Assembly (NCBI RefSeq): GCF_035582795.1
Contig: NC_134369.1
Coordinates: 62,806,001-62,870,000 of the forward strand
Length of the DNA: 64,000 nucleotides
DNA from: Mycteria americana
Taxonomy: Eukaryota; Chordata; Aves; Ciconiiformes; Ciconiidae
Direction: 5' to 3'
Both the position numbers and the translations under genes were made by a program. Numbering within the stretch: position 1 is the first letter of the stretch; each line of letters opens with the position of its first letter. This document shows, in pieces, positions 1 through 42,170 of the stretch. A model generated the notes under the pieces. That model was not told where the DNA came from. It saw only the letters and a program-made list of their open reading frames with translations, and did no database searches.

Positions 1-3000
1 ATGAATTTGTAACTCAAACTGTCTTGACAGTATTTCTTTAAAAATATAGTCAAAACTTCCTTTCAATCCACTTAAAGTAGGTAATTTATGAAGCATGTCT
101 TCGTAACTACAAAATACTAAACTGCAAGACAATTTTTTTGAATAATTAGCCCTGAATTTTCCCTATGTATCTTTGATTCTTATGACAAGCATTTTTAATA
201 ACTAAGGGTAAATATAATGACTTTTTAAATGATTCAATTTCTGATGCATTTAGGTATGTTTATTCTTTCTCTATGTAACTACTCTTAATACAGTCATGAT
301 AATTTTGTTAAAATGATCCAGTGAGGTGGGCTTTATGGTCATAAGCACAAGGCAAATCCCGTGTGGCCCAGACTGGTATGTTTTGTTAGTGTTTTAGTGA
401 ACAGCCAAAATGTTCTGCTTTCTTGAGGTCCATTGGTGGCTGCTTAGAATTGTTTATTAGTGCTCACAAGAAACTAAGGAAGTGCCAGCTTTGAAGATCA
501 ACAGACGCTGTTTGCTGTTGACACAGCAGTAGTACAAAAAAAGAGACAACTCCCTTGCTCCAAGGGAGACTTTGTGATTTGCAGTCTGTCTGTCTTCAGA
601 AATTGCATGGACACAACTAAAATTAACAAGTTGACATTAGAGCTCTTTGCCCAAGACTACCAAACAGTGGAAAAGGTTTGTGTTTGGTTTTATTATTCTG
701 GAAAAGAATGGGGTTTTGATCTTGCCACAGGTCTGAGGATATTTAATAAGTATGTTGTTTCAGATTTAGAATAAGGAAGGTATGTACCACCAACCTGTAA
801 CAGATGATAGTAACCTTGATTAACAAAGTGTTAATAAGCACGTACCTTCTTGAAAGTACGGCTTTTGGTGTAGTTCCTCTAGACTCCTGACTGGGTCTAC
901 CAAACTGCCTTAGACACACGCCTGTCAGATTTCTTTTGCACTTGCTTCAGCTTTGACAAAGAGTAATCTCTGATGTGATAACAAATGCATAGAAGGATCT
1001 TATTTCCATCCAGCTTCATTTGAAACCTGAGACGTTAGAAGGACTTGGGAATGTATACAGAGCATAAATTTTTCTCTTACATGCTTATGATACATGTAGA
1101 CTGATTGTAGGATCCAATTTTCAGAGGAAGAATAATCCACTGTGATTTTAGGATACGTCACTATTCCGTGTTTTAATAGCTATCTATTTTTAGTACTTCA
1201 GAAGGGTAAAATGTAGTGGGTGAGATATGCCGGGAAGAGGATGCTTTCCCTTGATTCCTTTTACACACGTAATGGGGGGAGGCATAGTAATGTGTTGGGG
1301 GCTAGCCATATCATCTGAGGGTCTCTATCTGCTGCAGTATGTGAGCAGGAAGAGCAAGGTGGGAATTGGCCATGGTCTGCAGCATTGTGGAATTCCAGAT
1401 ATGGTTGAATCTAAAAGAGATTTTGGAAATAGTTAGATTGGCAGGTCATCTGGATTGTCTGCAGTTAGAAGGATACAGATTTGACTGTATCATGATAATT
1501 GAAATGCTAGCTAGTAGCAAGTGCTTATTCAGTGGAGTACTGTCAAGGGATTGACACCGTAATAACCTTTTCTTTAAGAGGAAGAATAATCTGTGTAGTT
1601 ACAGGACGCTTTTATGCCACTGAATACTTTTATACTGTATAAGGATTTTTTTACTGAGTTAACTGTTTCAGCAGGAAGTCATAATTTTAATGAAAGTAGT
1701 TTACTTCCTACAAAAGAAGGAAGGCTGAAGGCTGAAATTACTCTGAATTTTCTTTGGCAGTTATCCTTGAAATGTGCAAAAGTATTTCAAAATGGTGTTA
1801 AGATTGTTACTTATAAGAATGCAGATATGATTGCTAAGAAACAGTATATGCTTCCTTAGTGTTGATGTAGCATGCTATAGAAACCTAAATAAAAGTACTC
1901 CCCAGCAGTGCAAATCTGTGATATTTTTGCTATAATCTCTTTTATTAGCAAATATGTTAGCCTGCTTTTCTCCTTAATAATTTTTTAATCTTCCAAAGAA
2001 TCCAAAACTTTGCCCTGAAAGGTATGATTTTTTTTTTTTTCATAGCAGGTTGCAACGTTAAAAGAATCCAAGATTTGTCAAGGTAAATGTACAGTGGCTG
2101 TGTTTTTCAGCTAAACAAGTACATAATCCTCTTCACTTAAACATCATTTAACGCAGTGGATGGGCTTATTGATAGCTCTTGGGGTTTCCTAGAGTCTGAC
2201 GCAGTGTTTTTCGGAGGTGGATGCTGTTGTGATGTAGGGGTGCAGCCTCTTCCCACTGATGTGGTGTGGAGAGTAGGCTGCACCTTGGCAGTCTTAATGG
2301 AAAAACAACAGCCGTGTTAGTCTGGTGGAAATCTCTGCCAGTATTAAAGGTTTTTGGTGTTTTACACTTTTTAGTCATGCTGTCCTATGCTTATGCATTT
2401 CTTCGGAAATTCGTGGGTTTACCTTTATAAATGCTAAACCTTTACAAAGTATGAGTGTTTGTCCAGTTTGCTTACCAACACAGATGTCTTGTGGTGTTAA
2501 GGTTGTAGGTCAAATTGTGAACATGATTATAAGCTTTTCTTACAATATGTGCCCTTGACATTAAATGGTTACAAATGTCATTTTTATAGTATTTACCTTG
2601 CATACCTTCAATTTAAACCAAATGGTAGGGGAGACTTCTGCATTCAGAGGTAGCTCTGAGTTGAAGGCTGGCAGAAGGAGGACAATAAGTTTTTTTAAAT
2701 TCAGGTACTTACTAGCTGGAAGTTGGTAGAAAAAGTGAGTTCAAGGTTTTCATTCTTTTTTCAAACGTGTGTGTTCTAAAGGACTTCTCATAGCTTAAAG
2801 TCGGCTTCTAGGCATGTCCAACTCCATCTTCTTATCTGCTTCTGGTCTGTGATTTACAGCCTCCAGTATGTGCTGCTAATTGTTCTCACAGAGTTATTTT
2901 TAAGGTAGCAAAATTGTGAAGACGCTTTCTGAGATGATGTATTTGGAAACCTGAGGCAGTACAGAAGTGCAGCAGTGTTCTGTTTATAGAACTGGGTCAG

Positions 3001-6000
3001 CAAGCGTACCTTAAGTGTGACCTCCAATAGGACACTGTTTGCAGGTGCAGTTCAAGATTTTCTATTCTGTAGAAGCTCATATGTGGATTCAAGCATAGTT
3101 TGATGAAAAGAGTGATAAAGAGCATTGGCAGTTCAGCTACAGTCCTGCATATGTCAAGAGGAAAAAGCTACTCTGTTTCTTTTGTGGAGTTAGAGATGAA
3201 TGTATTGGAATAAAATTCCTGAGTGTAAAGGATCATTTCAATTAAAAGGAGGGCAAGTCAAACAAAAAGAGAAGGATTATAAATTTCCTTATGTTAGGGA
3301 ATATGACTTGTGACAGCAGAAATAGCTTCACAGAGAAAGAGAAATTAACATCTTAGATTAAAAAAAAAAGTAACCATTGTTCTTTCAGACTTAGAGATTT
3401 CTGACTGTAAACCATAACAGCAATATATTCAAACTATAGTGTTTCTTACCTAAGTCCTTTTACAAATACCTTTCTAAGTGTATGAAAGACATCCCTGGGT
3501 GATTCGTCATCACCATTTCTGACTAGCATGTGTTGCTGAGCTGCCTTGTTAGGAAGGGGTGCAGTTAATGTAGTGTTTGACATACTACTCGTGTCCCTCG
3601 GCAGACTGTTCTTCATCTCTTGCCTTTGTTGGTGATTTTCTTTTTGTGCTTGGAAGGCTTGTGATCTTTTGAGGATTGTTTGGGAAGGCAGTTTTCCACA
3701 TTATGAAGATTAGCAGTTAAAGCAGCTCGTAGTATTTGAAGATGGTGCTTTCCATGATGTAATGAGATGTGTCCTTGGCCTGAGCAGGGAATTAATGACT
3801 CGTAATTTGTAGCTAATACAAAATGAAACAAGTGCATGCCAGATGCAGGATGCTGAGCCTTGCCATTTAATTAAGGAGAAACTAAGAGTGAAATGAGGGT
3901 TAAAAGCCCTGAATAGACTGATTTATTATTATGAAACAGTGAACTGATAGGTACATATTGGAGATACAAAAAGCTCAAATTAGTATATGCTATATCTTTG
4001 TGGAATTTGCAGTGCTTGGAGATGACAGGACACATAGGTATGGCTTGAGCCAATCTTGTAGTAGCTTTTACTGTGAGGAAGATGATTTACTCTCTTGTAT
4101 GCAGACTCATTATTCTGTAATTTTCAGCTATCCTGCCTGCTATTCAGAGGGAAAAGTTTAGGGAGAATTTGACTTGTCACAGCAGTTTACAGAGTTTGGG
4201 TTTTTTTTAATTTTTTGTGTTTTAAATGGTATTTTAAAACAGTAATGATCACACACTAGATAAATTAAAAATTCATCTTCCAAGCTTTTAGTACTTGAAA
4301 CCTGACTATTAAATAATGAAAATATCAATACTGAGAAAGGGAATTTTTAGGGATATGTAACAAGGAAATAAACATTAAAAATTAGAACTGTTTTATTTAT
4401 TTGTTGGCTTGTTTATTTGTCTTTAGGACCCATGCTAATCTTCAGTCAAGGAAAAAAAAATCTTGTGGGTTTCTTAGAAAAATATTCTTCCTTGATAAGT
4501 TTTCCAATGCAAAGAGGGATTCATATGATTATATGTTTTGGTTCAAGAATTCTTTGAGGTGATCTGCAGGGAAATGACACTTTTTTTGAAGTAGCTGAGT
4601 AGGAAAAGCTATTTATGTTTAAGAGATCCTTAAATACGAGTTGAAGAGCTTAAGTAGCTAGCTCTGATGTGTGTATATCTGTAGGAGAATTTAGGCACAA
4701 ATTGTGGTGTCAGCATTACGAGTGCAATTGGTTTGAAAGTTTTATGAATAACAAAATACTTAAACTGATTAAAGATACAGCCACTTAAGTTGTTTGTATA
4801 TGATGAGATTATCCCAGCAGTTACATGACTGAAAGACAGTAGGCTTGGCTCTGTTTTCTTTATGCTTTCTTTGCTTCAGATTCTTGCTATTCTTTATGCA
4901 TTTTTTTGATTGGAGTTCATGTTATAAAATTCTGCAAAAACCTCTTTAGTAGGTGTCATTGTAGGGCTTTTTATGTTGATCTGTCCAAGTTCGTTAATTT
5001 TTGTGCGTTTAAAGAAAATTGCTTGATTTTTTTTTTTTAAAGTGTTGGAAAGTGTTAAGTGACTTTTGTATTTTAGCATAGTCTATGTTGTGGTAAATAA
5101 ATCAGGAAGGTAATACTCAAGATATACACAGGCACATATTTAATATGATACGTGAATTGCTTAAGCCAGCTGGCTAGTCTATAACTCTGGCTGCATTGCA
5201 TATTTTTTTCCCTCATCCAAAATTCTGCTTTCCAGCTAAACCTGTTTGCATCTTAATTTTTTGTTTTGTTTTCAATTGTACACTGAATTAAAAATCTAGA
5301 ATTCCTGTCCTATAACAGGTGAAATGTGCAGTGCAGTGGACTGTGTACAGGATAAAACTGACAGGAGCTTAAGAAGCCTTTGACTATGCCCTTTTCTTTC
5401 TGTAGGGAAAAAATAGAGGAAGAAAGAATTAACATTTTTGAAAAGTGACAATAGAAAAGCATGGTAGGTTTAGTCTCTTTTCCTCTGTATATATGCATGT
5501 CTACTTCCTGCACACAAATGTAACTTTTTTTGCTTCCTGTATGGGGTTTGCTGCCTTAGGGTATACAAAACTAATTGTATGATTGTGTATTCAAATATGG
5601 TCTTGTTTGATGAATGAGTAACGCCCTTTTGTAAAATATATTTAAAAAAAAATCATGGAAATAGCACCACACCTACATGCTACTCTTAAAAGATATTAGA
5701 TATTTATATATAAATCTTACTCCTACAAAGAATTAAATCTGATAGCATGATAAATTACATGTTTGTTATCCTCTTGTTCTCTAAATTATTCGCCCAAGCA
5801 CAGTCTATAAAACTCTAAACAATATTGTCCAAATTTTCTGTAGTGTTTTATCAGAGATCATTTAAACAGACACCCTGCAAAACCTATGCAGAAAGGTTTA
5901 CTCCTTTCCTGTCAGTGGGAGAGATTAGGTTTCTAACAGTTTTCACTAGAGGAGACCTGAGAATCCCTCTCCCTGGCTGCGTGGACCTTCACATCAATCT

Positions 6001-7439
6001 GTGTCTAGATGTACCTTTTGACTTGACACAGGCTCTGGTACTGGTAGCTTGTACTGGTAGCTCTGAGGCAGTGAAAGTTTACAGCTGCATTTGATTTAGA
6101 ATGAGGTGGCTTAAAAATCTGGCACACCGGATTGAGACAGGAAGCATGTATTTGTAAAGCAGATCTGCTGTTGTGATGGGCTTTAAGTATGTTTTTGTCC
6201 CGTTGGGTTTAAACCTGCTTTTTCTTTCTTCAAAAGCTTCTGTGCTGGCTTAGCCTTCATTAATTGCAACTTCATTGTATTCAGCGGGAGCTGTGTGCCT
6301 GATTCTATCTATGATCTGACAACTTTTTTCCCTTGTAGTAACAAATTGGTGTCTGTTTCACACCTTAGGTGTAATTATGCACACAGATTTGTCTTTTGGC
6401 TGGATTTCATATGTTGGATCGGTACTTCCCAGGCTACTGGATTCTTTTTGCATGAAAGCATGACCATTGCAAGGCCTAATGTAGTTTTTGGTATTACTTT
6501 CTTGGTTTTGTGTATTCTTTTTGTAACAGTGAATGGCTGTTAATTTATCTGTATTCATCACCTATAATTCATTTAACTTCTACTGTGGTGGTTAAAATGT
6601 GCAATTTTTTTTTAAAAAGATCTATATGTGCATTACGTACATGCACACACCTGCCTTCCACCTTTGGTGTAGAATGACTACAAAATATTGAAGCACGCGG
6701 AAGGAATCGCTACCACTGTTCACATAAGACAGACAAATGAACACATAATTATTTTGGAATGTTGTAGAAAAACTCTAGGTATTTAAAAATTGTATTTCTC
6801 AGAACTTCTCTAATACAAAATGGAAGTCCCTATTCATTAGATGTCCTCTGCTGTTTTTATTTCCTTATGATCAAAGGTTCAGTTCTTTGCATTCAGGATG
6901 GAAATTGTTGATTGAAGGTGTGTAAGCATGCTGACGACAATTAGGGTTGAGCTGTATGCTGAAGTTAGCATAATCTGTAACAATTTCATATGTGACTCTG
7001 CATGTTAGAAGCATTTATTTACAAATTTGGCTTACATTAAATTGCAGTTCACTTTTATACCAAATTTTAGAGAGTATGTGCTTAAAACGTCATTTTAAGC
7101 ATTCTGGGTAATAGTTCTTAGGTTATAAATAGGAAATGTGTAAATATCATTCTGCTCATCAGGTTTTGGTGAGTTGGTTTCTTATGCCATGCTAGATTAG
7201 ATGTTTTATACAGATGTATATATGCTCTGTATTATATAAACTTGTGAGTATGAAGTTTTTGTATTAAACTGTGGTAAAACCAAATTCACTGCTTCCCCAA
7301 ATTATCTGTGTTTTCAGATAATAGATTATTACAAAACAAACCAGTGTAGTGTACAGCTCTTCTGTGACAAATGGGTGTCGTGTTGCAGGAGATCATAACA
7401 GAGAGGGTAATTTGAGTGTATATAAACAGAAAGAGCAGC

Positions 7440-7470
<31 letters not shown>

Positions 7471-8783
7471 AATACAAGAGCATAAGAGCACATCCTTTGG
7501 CTGTTGTCAGGAAGTGGTGCATATATGCATGTTCCTTATAGCACTGTTATTCAAGATTTAAGTGGTTGTAATTTTTTTTTGCTGTCTTCTAAAACTAGAC
7601 TTGTTGCTGTACAAAGTTTTAACACAGTTTAGCTAATTCATTTTAAATGTTAGATTATCAAAGCTTCCACAAGTGTCTTCATATAGATGTGATAATTTAT
7701 TGCTTTTGAAAAATCTGTCCTACTTCATTCTAATTTATACTTCCTGGTACACTCAAAGATATAAATATCTTAAGTATAAAGGAGCAATTCCTCAATTCTT
7801 TATTTTCATTATAGAACATTTTTCTGGTGACATTTAAAAAGGGTCAAGTGATTTCTGCGTCTTCTATTTGTATTTTTATATTGTTATATGTGTTTATCAC
7901 TTCAGTAACAGCATATATAAAGTTACCTAAGTTTCTAAACTTTTTTGGGTATTCATTTGCATTTGGTAGAGGTGTTTACAAACATCCAGAAATTTGCTAG
8001 CCTTAATGTAGTGCATGAGGTACTGACAAAATAGCAGTGAAATGTTTCTTGCAAGGGTTGTGTTATACAAACCATTTTTTCCAGCATGAGACAGTTGTTG
8101 CAACTTCATCAAAACAGTTGCATCTAGACCTGTAGGCAATTGAATGTCTATATGTAAGTGTACAGTTATAATAATGTAAAATAGTCTTGGGGGGCAGTTG
8201 TTATTTTCAAAATATATAGCGATAATAGCTTTTGTAGCCCTTGGGAAAGGATGAAGATGGTGTTTTCTTACTGGAAAAGGACAATTTTTCTCATGATTGA
8301 CTGACTGATCAACCCTTTTAGAAGGCTGGATGGTATTTCTTCAAATTCCTCAAGCTCTAGTTTGTAGATGTTTGTAAAGATAGTTGTAGGTCAGTGGCAT
8401 GTGCAAATAACTATATTATACAATATCTTTTATACATCAGCTACTTTGTTTGCTTTTGCACATCTGGAGATGCAGCCTGATTCTTCAGGCTCGTTAGAAA
8501 TTCTTCTGCCATATTGTAATACAGATTTTATTTTCAGTTGTTGTTTGGCTTATGAATTAGGGCTAATATTAACTCTGGAAATAGAAGATGGAAAACTTGA
8601 AACGCTGTTCAAACCCAGGACTTAAAGCACTGTAAAAGTTGTGCAAAAATATCATTACATTCTGAATATACATTTCAAATTCGTACGTTTTAATGACTTC
8701 TTAAAGGAAAGCTTTATTCAGTTATAGAGAATTGCTTATTTTATTTTTACTTCTGGGTTAACTATTGTACTCTTCCATTTCAG
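1..8783 (+). other. KLC1: KLC1 5' intron (non-coding)
   Basis: AT-rich sequence with no recognisable coding exon, CpG island or transposon. The longest open frames (up to about 90 codons) resemble no protein I know and lack splice context. The first KLC1 coding exon carries only one base before its ATG, right after an acceptor, so a non-coding 5' exon and the promoter must lie upstream, outside this window. The stretch is therefore read as the 3' part of a long first intron. It holds a 26-T run at 7441-7466 and smaller T runs. Confidence 0.75.
7441..7466. repeat. Poly(T) 26
   Basis: Uninterrupted run of 26 T in the 5' intron of KLC1, followed by aaataata. No flanking retroposon recognised. 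Confidence 0.95.
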
Positions 8784-8784
8784 A

Positions 8785-37008
<28,224 letters not shown>

Positions 37009-40000
37009 GATTCTTGGACAGAAGCGAGCTAATATTCCTTGATGAATAAAGAAGCACTGAGACCTTCAAAGCTTTGGTTCCTCATCATTATGTATAGGAA
37101 CACCTAGTTTGTAGATTCTGTTGTTTTTTTCCCAATGGACTGCTGTTTTTACTTTTCTAAATAGGAACGATTTTAAACACAGCATTAGTGGGTATTTTCT
37201 TCTAAAGGAAAACTATATAGATATATATTGCTCATTGCACTGCTCCCATTCATGCTACTTACGTTGATTTGTTGAATAGATCTGAATATTACAGCAGCCA
37301 AAAAAATGTAAAAATACAAACATATTTAAAGCATACCAAAATGCAAAGATGTTTGAAAATGCAGGCAAAATTAAATGTGTAGCAGTAGATATATACAGTG
37401 CTGGAATGAGAAAAGGATAAATTTATGTGCATTACTGTATAAATTCAAATTGAGCATACTGTATTGGTGGGGCTTTCCTTTGCACCACGGATTATTGTAA
37501 CATTAGAAACCTTAGCTGGCAAAACGGCACTTAGACACGGCTTACTTAACCACTAGACTGAGCTATTAAAATTTACGGAAGAGGTGGTTGGGGTTACATT
37601 ACATATAGATAGCATGAATAGCAATACCTGTGACCATAACTTTGACACTTGTTGACGTAAGTCTTAGGGCACAATAATGGAGGGAGATAGGATGGTTCAC
37701 ATTGATCAGGAGAAATAGAAAATGTTTTGACCTTTACCTTGTCTGGTTGACGAATACTGAAGTTTTGGACTGCAACTGTCCCAGAGCAGCTGCTCTTGCT
37801 CTTAGGGAAACATCAAGCCTCAGGTTGACTTTCTTGCTTGTCCACTGGAATTCACAGTCCCCTTCTCTGTTTGCTGGAAGTGCTCCAACATTTCCTTATG
37901 CTGATCCCAAATCCTGCCTTTCTCCGTAATAGCTGATGACAGCAGGAGCAGGCAACTGCACGCTAGGCTGTTACACTGCGGAGTAGCTGCTGTGCGAAGG
38001 ACCACTCAAACGTGAAGGGCTCCAGTGGAAGCACTAGATGGCTGTAAGTGGCAAGCAACTCGTTTGACCACACATCCATGTTAAATCTGCTTACAGTTAA
38101 TATATATGCTGTCTGTATACAGGACTGCTGCTGGAACTAAATATGTATGTTTTAAGTATTTTATAGACACTAGTATTTCCCTTTTGCTTTTCTGTAAAGC
38201 TTGTAATTTTGTTCATCTTTTGTAAAAATTCTTATTCATGTGAAGTTGGATGACAAAGTAAAAAAAAACAACCAGTGTGTGTACAAATGTATTTGTGGTC
38301 ATAGTTGTGAGCTGGAAGATGCCGAACAACATTAACTTTGGGAAAAGCTGGAATATTCATTCAAGGTTAGCGCCAACTGAAGGAGGTAAAACACAGGGAC
38401 GTAAGCAAGCTTTAGTATTTGAACAGGCTGTGAAGAGTCATTAGAATTAGTACTTCGTAGAAGTATTTGACTGGCTTTGCATCTGGTTTTAAGTTGCGTT
38501 ACAGTACCTGATGCAAAAAGTTGTATGTGTAATGCACTTGATATGTTTACCAGGAGGTACCTTATTAGCATCTCTTTCAAGAAAGCTGCGTATGGTATAC
38601 CTGCTATAAGGATGGTTTAGAAACGGTGGGATATGATGCTGCTAATATGTAGGAGTTTTAGCACAGAGTAGTGCAATTCATTAATGAACTCGAGCAAGAA
38701 GTTGTTGCTCGGTTATCTTAACAATATATACTCATATAATGTAGACTCTTGAGTTTTAATCTTTTTATTAAGAGCTTTTTATATAAAAATATACATAATA
38801 TATATACTTTTTTTTCCCCCTAAAGCAAAACATGTTATACACACCCCCTGGTGAATTTGGTTCTCTGCACAAAGCCAGACTGAGCTAGCTTTGCACAAGG
38901 AACTGTACAGCAGGTTGCCAGGCTGGGTGGGAACCCATGTCCAAGCGACAGGCAGGCTGGGGAGAGGGCAGGAGAGCCCTGCCGCAGCTGCCACCTCACT
39001 GAGCAGCCTGCGATGGTGTCATCTGGCCCTCTGGCTGTCCCCGTGAGAAACTCTCACTGCAAACACCCCTTGCAGTCAACCTGTTCCACACCAGCATGGC
39101 GCTACTGCTGCGGGAGCGGCTCGATGGGCCTTGTAACACGGGGTTCTGGAGAGCTCAGTGTTTCACTTGGAGACCGTTGTGAAAGTCTGACTACCAAAAA
39201 ACCCCACAAAACTATTTAGACACAGAACTGACTTTGGTAATAAGAAATTACTTAAATTGAAGAATGTGTTTTCTACATTCATCTTTCAGCCTTGAAGGAA
39301 AATTATTTTTGGAGCCTCTCAAAAAAAAAAAAAAACCAAACCCCAAAACAAAACTTGTGTAAATAGTAATAAAATATTTAACCATGCCAAATTACAATGT
39401 AGATGAAGTCTTAAAATGCAAGACCATGGTATGGTGGTAGTGAGGGAACTTTCTCATTGAGGATTGTACTCTTGGTGGCATTACGAGTACTGTGCTTTTA
39501 AATGTTTTAAACCTTTATATAGTATTTTAAAGTGTGGTGGAACGTTAAATTGTTGAGCTACTGGTTATTAAACAATTCTTACACTTAAAAGGTCAATTTT
39601 ATTTTTTTCAGAGAGGAAACAAATTTCAAGACTCCTCTAATCCACAAATGATAGCCAGGTCCTTAACAGTTATGAGCCAATGAGCTAGTTGCAGTTGGAG
39701 AAAAACTTGGGAAGTACAAAACAAATTCTAAGGTCAACCTGCCTTATGTTTGCATCATGCATTAATTACTGTCAGGACATGGTTTGTATACACTTACATT
39801 CCAGGTGGGCTTCTCACTTGGCTTTTATGTAAGATTTTCTTCCTGAATTTCCTGTTTCAGTTGTAGCTAAGAGTCTGTATAAAGTATAAAACCAAAATAC
39901 CCAATTGTATATACAATTCTGGGGTATCTTCAGTACCGAACTAAATCAACAGCTCTGCTGAAACAGCAAACTAGAAAAGACCTTCAAAATTCCCAGACAT

Positions 40001-40757
40001 CTTGTTAGGAAAACTGCAACCATGGTAGTGCGATTTTGGTTTTAACCTAGCATGTCTGTCGTTGCCCAGAATTGTAAGGGTGAACTTCATTAAAACTTAG
40101 TAAGAACTCCAGATTAGGCCAGTTCCTCTCGATTCTCCTGCGAACACTGGCTAGTTCCTCTGGGGCGTACACTTGGCAAGGGTCGCATGTAGGATGAATC
40201 GTGCATTGAATTGTTACTGATAGAAAGGTGCCTGTTGCCCTTCTGTCTCTGGTTGTGCACTAGTCTTCAGGAATATTGGCAATATTTGTTCTTGAGTTTA
40301 GATCTTACTAAATATTATTGTAAAATGTAACTGTTTCATGATTTGCTCCTTTTAGAGAAATAATTGAACTATTGCTGTGATGTTTGTGCTTGCAGTACTG
40401 CAGTGATAGAACATAGCACTTACCGCATCCACTTGTTTTTCCGTTGTTTACCTAGAGTTTGTACCTTTTCTTAAAACAAACACCACCCCCCAAGCCCTCC
40501 TGAATGGCAGTAAATTAAAACAGTTTTAAGCTTGAGAAGTATTTGTGCTTAAATTGTACCATTTGAATCCAGTAATTTTGAAAATGGTGTGGTTCTGTTG
40601 TAAATATATAGTTAAAGGGGCGTGCAGTGCTTCGTTGAAAGTGTTTACAATACTTGATGAGTTCAAGTTACTTTAGTTTTTGTTATGCAGGTCATGTATT
40701 TTGTCTGAAAGCTGCTAAGACAATTGCATTTTTGGTAATGTTAGCCTGTACTGAGAG

Positions 40758-40763
40758 AATAAA
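40758..40763 (+). promoter_or_regulatory. KLC1: Candidate KLC1 poly(A) signal
   Basis: AATAAA followed by GT/T-rich sequence (tgttaaaagatgtgatgctg), a plausible cleavage context. It is one of several hexamers in this interval; which is used cannot be told from sequence alone. Confidence 0.35.
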
Positions 40764-40914
40764 TGTTAAAAGATGTGATGCTGTGAAGTTTACAGTTTCA
40801 TTGTAGCAACTTTACATTGTCACAGACTTACAGAAGTATCGGTATAAATGTTGGCGCTTTTTTTTTTAAATAGTTGAATAGATGGAAATCTTGAACATCT
40901 ACAGTTGAGTATAT

Positions 40915-40930
40915 CCCCCCCCCCCCCCCC
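40915..40930 (-). repeat. Poly(C) 16 (poly(G) on minus strand)
   Basis: Sixteen consecutive C in the presumptive KLC1 3' UTR, followed within 50 bases by long T and A runs (about 40964-40987). Confidence 0.93.
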
Positions 40931-42164
40931 AATAGTCTCAATACACTGAATAGTCAAGGTCAATTTTTTTTTTTTTTTTAAAAAAAAAGCCCAAACCAAC
41001 AAAGCAAGAAGCAAAGCACAGTGCCACCATCTGATAGAGGTCAAAAGACCTGAGGTGTTGGGAAAATGCTTATGCTCATCGTGTTCTTCAGTTATGGCTG
41101 CTTTTAAATAAGAAATATTTAGAGAACCATAGTTGGAAGTTCATTTAATGCTCCAGCTACATCAAAAAGCTCGAAGCTGCTCTAATGGTTGTACTGGCAC
41201 ACACAATTGAGGGAGAGACTAAAAATTGTATACAGCATGGAACAAGCATAGTGAAGTAGTTTGTAAAATCAGATCAATCCTTAGGCTCCCTGTATTTATA
41301 CTCGAGTCACAATTCAAGCATGGAAAGTTACTGAGTCTTTAGTCTTAAATTATGTAGAAGCATTATAGAGTAGTGGTGGCAGGTTACAGTGTAATTAAGC
41401 CAGATGAGTTCTATGCAATCAGGAATGGTATTTTCTGTTTTCTAGGGTGTGGTTTAAAAAACAAAACCAAAACCCAACACCAGCAAAACCAGAAAACCAT
41501 TTGTAATGTCAGTGTATCCTTCTTGAGGAGAACTTTCCCCCTGCCCTGCCCTGATACATGGATTTCATGTTTGATTTAAAAAAAAAAAAAAATAAACCTT
41601 CCAAGATTGGCCTTAGGATGCTGCATTTTGATTTCCACGTGTAGTTACTGCTTGTCACAGCTATGGATGAAATCCTGTTCAGAGTTCACCTGTTTGTCTT
41701 GCCCCATAAAATTTTGTTGAAAATAAACTTCCACAAATGTTATTTGTAACAAATAGTAGTAATTCACTGTGATTTCATAAAAAAACTTGTAGTGAGCTTG
41801 TTTAGTGTGGTTTACTACATCTGTTTTGTTAATAGGTCAGTTGTGTAAATTCTTTATCTTTACCAAGCACAAATGAATTTGGTTCTACTTTTCCAAAGCA
41901 ATGTTCCCAGAACCCTATGATCTTTCTGCTGAAAAAGGCCTCTTTAAATACATCACAGATCTGTAGATTAATTTGAAACTGTTTAAAAGTTTCTCAAGTG
42001 TCATGTAAGGTTTCTTTTCAAAGTGTAGAAAAATATTTAAGTATGTAGTCTTACAGGATAAAGATGATATGCTTAATACATTCTAGAATGTAAATCTTCT
42101 TTGTAAAAATTACTTCAATTTTTTCCTGTACAGAAACAAATCTCAGTTGTGAAATCCAAAGATG

Positions 42165-42170
42165 AATAAA
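42165..42170 (+). promoter_or_regulatory. KLC1: Candidate distal KLC1 poly(A) signal
   Basis: AATAAA in gatgaataaagctgtataa, with T-rich sequence after it. The most distal good hexamer before sequence character changes. If used, the KLC1 3' UTR would be about 5.2 kb. Confidence 0.3.

Noticed and set aside
1127-1590. Repeated gaggaagaataatc at 1127 and 1577
   Set aside because: Only 14 bases agree and the flanks diverge quickly; could be chance or a very old duplication.
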